Positions 14,730 through 20,543 of a stretch of DNA of 20,543 nt are shown piece by piece. Numbering within the stretch: position 1 is the first letter of the stretch; each line of letters starts with the position of its first letter. Below the pieces are notes generated by a model. The model had not been told where the DNA came from. It did not search any database and was given only the letters and a program-made list of their open reading frames with translations. The position numbers and the translations under genes were made by a program. Source of the DNA: Alphaproteobacteria bacterium (GTDB lineage Bacteria > Pseudomonadota > Alphaproteobacteria > RF32 > CAG-239); assembly GCA_017479785.1 (NCBI GenBank), contig JAFVBT010000066.1, positions 1 to 20,543 on the forward strand, in the 5' to 3' direction.

Positions 14730-15555
14730 TTTTCAACTCAAGAGCCAGTGCATAAATTTCGTTTTTGTTAAAATTATACGCGTCACAAATTTCTTTAACT
14801 GCCGTTTTTAATGATGTTTCTTTTAAACGGCAACGCAAAACATCACGTATATCATCAATATTTACCTCTTTCACAGTGGGAGGAGCTACCATCACGACAA
14901 ATTCACCGCGCGGCTCGTTTTGTGTAAAATGGTTTATTAATTCTATGGCGGAATTGCAGACGGTTTCCTCATATATTTTGGTCAGTTCGCGGCAGACGGC
15001 AATTTCGCGTTTTGCAAAAGTCTGAGCCATTTGTTCCAAAGTTTTTAATAAGCGCGGTGCTGTTTCGTAAAAAACAAGCGTTGTATCAATATCCTTCAAT
15101 TCATTGAACAAATCTGCACGAGCTTTATCTTTGTTCGGAATGAAGCCGGCAAACATAAAACGATTGGTCGGCAAACCCGATAACTGTAATGCAGTGATAA
15201 CCGCACAGGCGCCGGGAATTGCCGTTACATAAACATTTTGTTCGCGGCATTTGCGTACCAACTTATAGCCCGGATCTGAAATCAACGGTGAGCCCGCATC
15301 GCTGATTAATGCGACGGAATGATTTTGATTAATTAAATCAATAAGTTCTTGCGCTTTTTCTTCTTCACAATGATCTTCGTATTTGATGAATTTTTTGCCG
15401 AGTGACAAACCAAGCAGCGTAAACAATTTCTTGGCGATTCGCGTGTCTTCGCAAGCAATAATTTCCGCCTCATTGAGAATTTGCACGGCACGTGCCGAAA
15501 TATCCTGCAGATTGCCGATTGGTGTTGCGATAATGTATAAACCGTTTCTTAGCAT
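14722..15555 (-). CDS. rsmI: RsmI, 16S rRNA 2'-O-ribose methyltransferase (C1402)
   Basis: The 277-residue enzyme belongs to the tetrapyrrole-methylase fold and methylates the ribose of C1402 in the decoding centre of 16S rRNA. Clear signatures: LYIIATPIGNLQDISARA (7-24), IIACEDTRIAKKL (32-44), ALISDAGSPLISDPGYKLV (82-100), AIPGACAVITALQLSGLP, FMFAGFIP, LVFYETAPR and PRGEFVVMV. The ATG at 15555 gives a usual N-terminus; no Shine-Dalgarno precedes it. It is divergent from the LppC-like gene, with 79 bases between start codons, and overlaps yraN by 8 bases. Confidence 0.95.
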   Translation of the reverse strand: MLRNGLYIIATPIGNLQDISARAVQILNEAEIIACEDTRIAKKLFTLLGLSLGKKFIKYEDHCEEEKAQELIDLINQNHSVALISDAGSPLISDPGYKLVRKCREQNVYVTAIPGACAVITALQLSGLPTNRFMFAGFIPNKDKARADLFNELKDIDTTLVFYETAPRLLKTLEQMAQTFAKREIAVCRELTKIYEETVCNSAIELINHFTQNEPRGEFVVMVAPPTVKEVNIDDIRDVLRCRLKETSLKTAVKEICDAYNFNKNEIYALALELKNE

Positions 15556-15571
15556 TTTTTTAAACTTTAAC

Positions 15572-15599
15572 TTTACAAAAAAATTATTTTGATTATTAA
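15572..15599 (+). promoter_or_regulatory. Weak candidate promoter for the LppC-like gene
   Basis: TTTACA (15572-15577, five of six), a 16-base spacer and TATTAA (15594-15599, four of six). The region is AT-rich, so chance matches are likely. Confidence 0.25.
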
Positions 15600-15634
15600 T
15601 AAGGTATTGTTTGTCATTTTAAGGAAAATTGCAA

Positions 15635-16924
15635 GTGTTAAAAAAATTTGGTACAATATTATGTTGTTTTTTGATTGTCGGATGTACATGGATGCAACGC
15701 TATTCCGCACCGTCTTATTACAATTACGGCAATCATTCGGGAATTTCCGAAAATATCACCGGCTCAACGGATTATTCGCAAGTTGATTTAGGAAACAGCG
15801 AGAGTTTTCGTGTGGCAATGCTGTTGCCGCTGAGCGGTAGTGTCGCCTCTATGGGGCAAAGTATGAAAAACGCAGCAACAATGGCTATCGGTGACATCAA
15901 TAATAACAATTTGGTGGTGCAATTTTATGACACCAAAGGAACAACCAGCGGTGCGCGTGTTGCGGTTGAAAATGCAATCAATGCGGGAAGTGATTTGATT
16001 TTAGGGCCGTTAATGGCAGACGAAGTCTCGGCTATCAGTGATGTTGCCAAATCAAAGGGTATTCCGGTAATTTCCTTCTCAACATCTCCTTTTGTTCTGC
16101 AAGAAGGTGTATATACACTCGGATTGTTGAGTGAACAACAGATTGAAAGAATCGTTCATTATGCCGTGGGGCAGGGACGTCATCGCTTAGCTGCCGTATT
16201 ACCGAATAATCAAAGCGGTGAAAATATGCTTAAATCGTATGTAAAGGCGGCCAAAGCAAATGGTGCACAAGTTACAAAAGTAGGTTTTTATGCACCGGAA
16301 ACAATGGAGTTTACCGGTTTGGTAACTTCTATGCGGGGCGGTGGTAAAGGTGATCCGGGGTTTGATGCGCTGTTAATTCCGGAATACGGAAATCGTCTAA
16401 AAGCTATTTCTTCAATGTTCAGCTATTATGATGTGGCGGCTCCTGATGTTTTGTTTATGGGAACATCCGTGTGGGCAAATACGGGGTTAAGCAAAGAAAC
16501 GGAGTTGTACGGGGCGGTATATCCGGTAATGTCAATTAAACAACGTAACCGTTTTGCCGAAAATTATCAGGAATTGTTCGGCGAGCGTCCGAACGGATTG
16601 AGTATATTTGCCTACGATGCGGTGGCATTGGCTTCTTCTTTGTCGCGTAAGAATAAGTCGCTTATGAAACAGGAAATTACGCGGCCGGACGGCTATTACG
16701 GCATGAGCGGTATTTTCCGTGTGTTGCCGAGCGGGCAAAGCGAGCATGGTTTGGATGTTGTTAAAGTAACGTCCGGCGGCGAAAGTTTGGTTGAGAGTGC
16801 ACCGCAGAAATTCTACGGCGGTTATTCCGCTTATGATGAAAACAGCGCGGGCGGTTATGTCGGCATGCCGGCAGTTTACGGGCAAAGTCCGGCAAATGTG
16901 CAAAATATTTTGATGAATTTGTAA
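15635..16924 (+). CDS. LppC/LpoA-type lipoprotein, penicillin-binding protein activator
   Basis: The 429-residue lipoprotein has a signal with lipobox IVGC (Cys17), a short low-complexity linker to about residue 58, and then one periplasmic-binding-protein-like domain to the end: FRVAMLLPLSGSVASMGQSMKNAATMAI, VVQFYDTKGTTSGA, DLILGPLMADEVSAI and IPVISFSTSP. This is the fold of the LpoA C-terminal domain, which activates peptidoglycan synthases from the outer membrane in E. coli. The N-terminal TPR-like domain of LpoA is absent, usual for alphaproteobacterial members. An ABC-transporter binding protein is the alternative, but the divergent rsmI-yraN favours LppC. GTG at 15635, 9 bases after AAGGA, is preferred over TTG at 15629. 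Confidence 0.82.
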   Translation: MLKKFGTILCCFLIVGCTWMQRYSAPSYYNYGNHSGISENITGSTDYSQVDLGNSESFRVAMLLPLSGSVASMGQSMKNAATMAIGDINNNNLVVQFYDTKGTTSGARVAVENAINAGSDLILGPLMADEVSAISDVAKSKGIPVISFSTSPFVLQEGVYTLGLLSEQQIERIVHYAVGQGRHRLAAVLPNNQSGENMLKSYVKAAKANGAQVTKVGFYAPETMEFTGLVTSMRGGGKGDPGFDALLIPEYGNRLKAISSMFSYYDVAAPDVLFMGTSVWANTGLSKETELYGAVYPVMSIKQRNRFAENYQELFGERPNGLSIFAYDAVALASSLSRKNKSLMKQEITRPDGYYGMSGIFRVLPSGQSEHGLDVVKVTSGGESLVESAPQKFYGGYSAYDENSAGGYVGMPAVYGQSPANVQNILMNL

Positions 16925-16977
16925 TTTTTGCGATAAGTTGATTTTTTTGCTTGCAAAAAGAGGATATTTGCTCAATA

Positions 16978-16983
16978 TATAGT
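16978..16983 (+). promoter_or_regulatory. -10 box of the SRP RNA gene
   Basis: TATAGT (five of six consensus bases) lies 7 bases before the predicted 5' end of the SRP RNA. No good -35 is present at normal spacing; TTGCAA at 16951-16956 is 21 bases away. Confidence 0.4.
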
Positions 16984-16989
16984 CAGTTT

Positions 16990-17079
16990 ATGAAGGGCTT
17001 GGGGTTGCGGTTTCGCCAACTCGGTCAGGTTCGGAAGGAAGCAGCCGTAACGATGACGGCAAGGTCCAAGTTCCTTCGC
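16990..17079 (+). ncRNA. ffs: Signal recognition particle RNA (4.5S type)
   Basis: The conserved domain IV loop is unmistakable: GGTCAGGTTCGGAAGGAAGC (17023-17042), followed by AGCCG, with the GGAA tetraloop and the Ffh-binding internal loops. The ends pair as expected for a single long hairpin: GAAGG (16992-16996) with CCTTC (17073-17077), and CTTGG (16998-17002) with CCAAG (17066-17070). The size of about 90 bases is that of the small bacterial form, without an Alu domain. It works with Ffh and FtsY to deliver membrane proteins. Ends are placed by pairing and may be off by a few bases. No intrinsic terminator follows; dnaX begins 19 bases later. Confidence 0.95.
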
Positions 17080-17098
17080 CTCAAATAAAGTGGTTAGT

Positions 17099-18784
17099 AT
17101 GGCACAAGAAACAGAAAATACGCAATATGTTGCATTGGCGCGAAAATATCGTCCGCAAACGTTTGAAGATTTGCTCGGACAGGACGCACTTGTGCAAACA
17201 TTAACCAACGCCATTAAAAATAATCGCTTGCATCATGCTTATATTTTAACAGGGATTCGCGGTGTCGGTAAAACGACAACGGCCAGATTGATTGCCCGAG
17301 CCATTAATTGTACCGGACCGGACGGACAAGGCGGCCCGACGATACATCCGTGCGGGGAATGCGAAAATTGTAAGGCTATTGCCGCCGACAGACACATAGA
17401 TGTGATTGAATTGGATGCCGCTTCTAAAACGGGTGTTGATGATATGCGCGAAATTTTGGACAGTGTTCGCTACAAACCTGTCAGTGCGCGCTATAAAGTA
17501 TACATTATTGACGAAGTTCACATGCTTTCTAAAAATGCGTTCAATGCTTTGTTGAAAACACTGGAAGAGCCGCCGGCTCATGTTAAATTTATCTTTGCAA
17601 CCACTGAAATCCGCAAAGTTCCGGTAACCATATTGTCGCGGTGTCAACGTTTTGACCTGCAACGTTTAAGCATTGAAACGCTTATGACGCTGTTTAAAAA
17701 AATTGCGGCGGCTGAAAATATAGAATTTGAAGAAGAAGCATTGCTTATGGTTGCACGCGCGGCAGAAGGTTCGGCGCGCGACGGGCTTTCAATGTTGGAT
17801 CAGGCCATTGTTTTGGGAAATGGGGCTATTAAGGCAGAAACTGTCAAAAATATGCTGGGTTTGGCAGACAGGCAACAGACAATGATGCTATACGAAAAGC
17901 TTTTGGAAGGAGATATGAGTGCCGTTATGCTCAATTTACAAAGTCTTTATACCAATGGCTCGGCACCAACGGTTATTCTGCAGGATTTGGTTGATATTAC
18001 ACATTTACTGGCTAAAGTTAAAATTGTTCCGGATTTTATTAATGACGCGTCTTTGAGCGAAAATGACAGAGAAATGTGCAAAAAATTGAGTGCGGCACCG
18101 ATTAATATTTTATCTAAAATATGGCAGATGCTGATTAAGGGGTTGAGTGAAATCCAATATGCAACTGTACAAATTGACGCTTTGGAGATGATATTGATGC
18201 GAATAGCTTATTCCGCAAACTTACCGAGTCCGTCAGAGTTGCTGAAGGAATTAAAAAAAAAATCCGGACTGAAGAATAAGACGGAAAATGCGACGGACAA
18301 TGCGGCAGACGGACTTTTTTCTTCAAAAGAAGACAACACTTCCGAATTAATTATTGAAAGCACGGCGGAGTTGCTTAAGTTAATGATGGCAAAAAAGCAA
18401 CCGCTTTTGTTGTTTGCCGTTAAAAACGATATGTCATTCAAACAGTTTTCGCACGGTTATATGCATATAGCCTTATCAGAAAAGGCCGATAAAAATTTAA
18501 TTGCCGATTTGCGAGCCTTTTTGCTGAAAGAAACCGGTAAAAATTGGCAAATTGATATTGATTATGAGCCGCTTGGCGAGACTTTGGCTTTTTTGGAAGC
18601 CAAAGAACTGGATAAAGATAAGAAAAATATCTCTGAATATCCGCTTGTAAAAGCTATACTCAGCGAGTTTAACGGTGCTAAAATAGAAACAATCATTCGC
18701 AGAAGTGTTGAAGAAGCCGAGGATGAACAAGCGGCCGAATTCAATGTTGATGCAACCATAAACGATACTTATGAAGAGGAGTAA
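17099..18784 (+). CDS. dnaX: DNA polymerase III subunits gamma and tau
   Basis: The 561-residue clamp-loader ATPase opens DnaE/beta-clamp traffic at the replication fork. Domain I has Walker A GIRGVGKTT (52-60), zinc cysteines C71, C85, C88 and C91, Walker B YIIDEVHML (135-143), sensor 1 FATTE (166-170) and the SRC arginine finger (180-182). Domains II-III run to about 370. The tau-specific tail includes EYPLVKAILSEFNGAKIETI near the C-terminus, typical of alphaproteobacteria. ATG at 17099 is preferred over GTG at 17090 on family grounds; the ribosome site is weak. A ten-A run at codons 385-388 probably yields a short gamma form. ybaB and recR follow, a widely conserved order. Confidence 0.96.
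   Translation: MAQETENTQYVALARKYRPQTFEDLLGQDALVQTLTNAIKNNRLHHAYILTGIRGVGKTTTARLIARAINCTGPDGQGGPTIHPCGECENCKAIAADRHIDVIELDAASKTGVDDMREILDSVRYKPVSARYKVYIIDEVHMLSKNAFNALLKTLEEPPAHVKFIFATTEIRKVPVTILSRCQRFDLQRLSIETLMTLFKKIAAAENIEFEEEALLMVARAAEGSARDGLSMLDQAIVLGNGAIKAETVKNMLGLADRQQTMMLYEKLLEGDMSAVMLNLQSLYTNGSAPTVILQDLVDITHLLAKVKIVPDFINDASLSENDREMCKKLSAAPINILSKIWQMLIKGLSEIQYATVQIDALEMILMRIAYSANLPSPSELLKELKKKSGLKNKTENATDNAADGLFSSKEDNTSELIIESTAELLKLMMAKKQPLLLFAVKNDMSFKQFSHGYMHIALSEKADKNLIADLRAFLLKETGKNWQIDIDYEPLGETLAFLEAKELDKDKKNISEYPLVKAILSEFNGAKIETIIRRSVEEAEDEQAAEFNVDATINDTYEEE
18245..18279 (+). other. Probable slippage site in dnaX making gamma
   Basis: Ten consecutive A's (18253-18262) follow TT in dnaX, directly after domain III. 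In the -1 frame (or with one extra A) five more codons precede TAA at 18277-18279; in the other frame (one A fewer) two codons precede TGA at 18270-18272. Products would be about 390-393 residues. AAGGA at 18245-18249 sits just upstream, like the ribosome-binding stimulator in E. coli dnaX. No strong hairpin follows. dnaX slippage on A runs is established in Thermus and programmed frameshifting in E. coli. Confidence 0.6.
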
Positions 18785-18787
18785 ATA

Positions 18788-19108
18788 ATGCTTAACATTC
18801 AAGGAATAATGAAACAAACACAACAGATGCAACGTAAAATGAAAGAAACTCAAGAAAAATTGGGTTTAGAAGAAAGAGAAGGTTCAAGCGGCGGCAATAT
18901 GGTCAGAGTCGTTTTGAACGGCAAATCGGAGATGAAGAGTATTAATATTGATAAATCATTGTTGAATGAAGAAGATGTTTCTGTTTTGGAAGATTTGATT
19001 GTGGCTGCATATAATGATGCGCACCAAAAAATAGATTCCATGATGGAAGAAGGTATGAAAGAAGCAACAAACGGCGTTGGTTTGGGCGGTTTGAAACTTC
19101 CGTTTTAG
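18788..19108 (+). CDS. ybaB: YbaB/EbfC nucleoid-associated protein
   Basis: The 106-residue protein is a small dimeric DNA-binding protein of the YbaB/EbfC family. Visible marks: the N-terminal helix IMKQTQQMQRKMKETQEKL, the strand pair VRVVLNGKSEMKSINID, the helix DLIVAAYNDAHQKID and the Gly-rich end GVGLGGLKLPF. It lies 3 bases after the dnaX stop; its ribosome site GAGGAG overlaps the last dnaX codons, 6 bases before the ATG. The dnaX-ybaB-recR arrangement suggests a role near replication or repair, though the precise role is not settled. Confidence 0.93.
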   Translation: MLNIQGIMKQTQQMQRKMKETQEKLGLEEREGSSGGNMVRVVLNGKSEMKSINIDKSLLNEEDVSVLEDLIVAAYNDAHQKIDSMMEEGMKEATNGVGLGGLKLPF

Positions 19109-19118
19109 GCAATAAGAA

Positions 19119-19712
19119 TTGCAAGATAACACAATAGAAAATTTGATAAAAACGGTAGCAAAGTTGCCGGCACTCGGAACACGTTCGGCACGACGGATTG
19201 TTTTGCAGTTGATTAAGAAAAAGGATTCGCAAATGCTTCCGCTGATTCAAGCCTTGCAAAACGTGGCAGATAACATACGTGTTTGCCCGATTTGCGGCAA
19301 TTTTGATACCGATGAGCCATGCCATATTTGCACCGATTTATCACGTGAACAAGAAACGGTTTGCGTGGTACGCGATGTGGCTGATTTATGGGCAATGGAA
19401 CGCGTCGGATTGTATAAAGTGCAATATCATGTTTTAGGTGGCATTTTATCGGCGCTTGACGGTATAACACCGGAAGATTTGAATATGGAAAGCCTGTTTT
19501 TGCGATTAAAACAAGGGGCAATAAAAGAAGTTATTTTAGCGTTGCCGGCGACAATAGACGGACAGATTACGGCGCATTACATGTTGTCGCGATTAAAAGA
19601 ATATCCCGTTAAAGTGACAACTTTGGCACAAGGATTGCCCTTGGGGGCGGAATTGGATTATATGGATGATGGTACAATTCAGTTGGCTTTATCGGCTCGC
19701 AAAGAGATATAG
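19119..19712 (+). CDS. recR: RecR, recombination mediator
   Basis: The 197-residue protein acts with RecO (and RecF) to load RecA on gapped DNA. Domains in order: helix-hairpin-helix (ENLIKTVAKLPALGTRSARR, about 7-26), the C4 zinc finger CPICGNFDTDEPCHIC (C56, C59, C68, C71), a Toprim domain beginning VCVVRDVADLWAMERVGLY (81-99) with YHVLGGILSALDGI, and the closing TTLAQGLPLGAELDYMDDGT. The start must be non-ATG: TTG at 19119 gives the normal family N-terminus, with a weak TAGG site 9 bases upstream. It follows ybaB by 10 bases. The last 34 bases overlap the convergent glycosyltransferase gene. Confidence 0.95.
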   Translation: MQDNTIENLIKTVAKLPALGTRSARRIVLQLIKKKDSQMLPLIQALQNVADNIRVCPICGNFDTDEPCHICTDLSREQETVCVVRDVADLWAMERVGLYKVQYHVLGGILSALDGITPEDLNMESLFLRLKQGAIKEVILALPATIDGQITAHYMLSRLKEYPVKVTTLAQGLPLGAELDYMDDGTIQLALSARKEI

Positions 19713-20543
19713 TTCTTACGTGTATCGGCAATAAAATCCTTTATATATTTTCGGATTTTACTGTCATTGTCAGGAATGTCATCATCGCTCATCCATCTGA
19801 TTAAACTGTGATAAGCACCATTTGGCATATTCATTTTTTTGAATTCGGAGCGCAGAGCTTTGGCCAGTTTTATTTTGCCGGAAAGTTTTTCGTTGTTTGA
19901 ATATGTGTTAGTTTGAGAACCGTCGCGACGAATGCGATATATATAGAGTTCATCTTCGGTGTAACCGATTCGCTCGGCTTTCAGAAGAGCCATCACCGCA
20001 AAGTAAGAATCGTCATAATACTTATGCGCTTCAAAATGTAAATTGTTCTTTTTAATTAAATCTGTGCGGAGAAATTTATTCCATGCAAATAACAGCGTTA
20101 CCTGAAATAAATTATCAATAAATTGGGGATATGCAAAGTATTTTTTATTCAGATCATTGAAGAAAACGGTATCAAATGCCAAAACATCTCCGTATATTTG
20201 TGTTTTATCATCAAACCCCATCGGTTGAAACATGAAAACATCCAAATTATCTTCTTTCGCACGTTTATATGATTTTTCCAAGGCTTGAGGTTCCAGTGCA
20301 TCATCAGAGTCTATTACCAGCGTGTATTTTCCGCGGATATGTTTTAAGCCTTCGTTTCTGGTTGCAGCCGCACCGGAATTCTTTTTATTTTTATATGTAC
20401 GGATACGCTTATCCTGCTTTGCGTATTTATCAATAATTTCTTGCGAGCGGTCGGTTGAAGCATCATTAACGATAATAAATTCAAAATCGGAGAAACTTTG
20501 ATTAAGGACGCTTGTGATATTTTGATCCAGATATTTTTCGCAA
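19679..20543 (-). CDS. Glycosyltransferase family 2, N-terminus outside the window
   Basis: The frame is open from the window edge to TGA at 19679, showing 287 residues; perhaps 10-15 residues with the first strand are missing. The GT-A fold is clear: EKYLDQNITSVLNQSF, FEFIIVNDASTDRSQEIIDKY (nucleotide-binding DAS), NSGAAATRNEGLKHIRGKY and the metal-binding TLVIDSDDALEP. The rest includes LFAWNKFLRTDLIKK and YYDDSYFAVMALLKAERIGY, common in WcaA-like enzymes. No membrane segment is seen. It would add a sugar to a surface glycan; donor and acceptor are unknown. The 3' end overlaps recR by 34 bases. Confidence 0.88.
   Translation of the reverse strand, partial: CEKYLDQNITSVLNQSFSDFEFIIVNDASTDRSQEIIDKYAKQDKRIRTYKNKKNSGAAATRNEGLKHIRGKYTLVIDSDDALEPQALEKSYKRAKEDNLDVFMFQPMGFDDKTQIYGDVLAFDTVFFNDLNKKYFAYPQFIDNLFQVTLLFAWNKFLRTDLIKKNNLHFEAHKYYDDSYFAVMALLKAERIGYTEDELYIYRIRRDGSQTNTYSNNEKLSGKIKLAKALRSEFKKMNMPNGAYHSLIRWMSDDDIPDNDSKIRKYIKDFIADTRKNYISLRADKAN

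Noticed and set aside
16944..16959. TTTTTGC/GCAAAAA palindrome after the LppC-like gene as a terminator.
   Set aside because: The loop would be only two bases and the stem is almost all A-T.

Overview
This window looks like core chromosome of an AT-rich, Gram-negative alphaproteobacterium. An uncultured, host- or gut-associated low-GC lineage is my inference; no rRNA is present to fix the taxonomy. The grounds are the envelope cluster lptF-lptD-surA-rsmA, a SurA with a single parvulin domain, a short 4.5S-type SRP RNA, and the order ffs-dnaX-ybaB-recR. Coding density is very high. No stretch over 300 bases lacks a gene; the longest (11256-11549, 294 bases) holds the rpsB leader and two divergent promoters. 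I saw no tRNA, rRNA, insertion sequence, prophage or CRISPR array.

Layout: (1) 1-1329, minus: 5' part of a glycogen/starch synthase (GT5), cut by the window edge, with a good sigma70-type promoter at 1369-1397. (2) 1484-7588, plus: grpE, then lptF, lptD, surA and rsmA, tightly packed or overlapping. This block links outer-membrane biogenesis (LPS transport, barrel assembly, periplasmic folding) to 16S rRNA methylation. lptG and pdxA, often found in this cluster, are missing. (3) 7585-11255, minus, read right to left: rpsB, tsf, a DUF805 membrane protein and an MFS transporter. Intrinsic terminators follow both rpsB and tsf. rpsB has a roughly 130-nt structured leader that may be an S2 autoregulatory element. 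(4) 11550-13450: a 2-keto-3-deoxygluconate-kinase-like sugar kinase (plus), a region of terminators and overlapping hairpins, a tiny Pro/Tyr-rich lipoprotein (minus) and an HxlR-type regulator (minus). (5) 13588-16924: an RgpF-like glycan protein (plus), yraN and rsmI (minus, overlapping), and divergently an LppC/LpoA-type lipoprotein (plus). This is the yraL-yraM-yraN neighbourhood known from other proteobacteria. (6) 16990-19712, plus: SRP RNA (ffs), dnaX, ybaB and recR. (7) 19679-20543, minus: a family 2 glycosyltransferase, cut by the window edge, whose end overlaps recR by 34 nt.

The most interesting signals are regulatory rather than a new gene system. dnaX carries a run of ten A's followed at once by stops in both other frames, the expected design for making a short gamma subunit by slippage. 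The rpsB leader can fold into a closed multi-branch structure. Two hairpins at 12669-12726 share sequence and cannot form together. Only 19 nt separate SRP RNA from dnaX, with no terminator between them. I found no convincing previously undescribed defence or mobile system.
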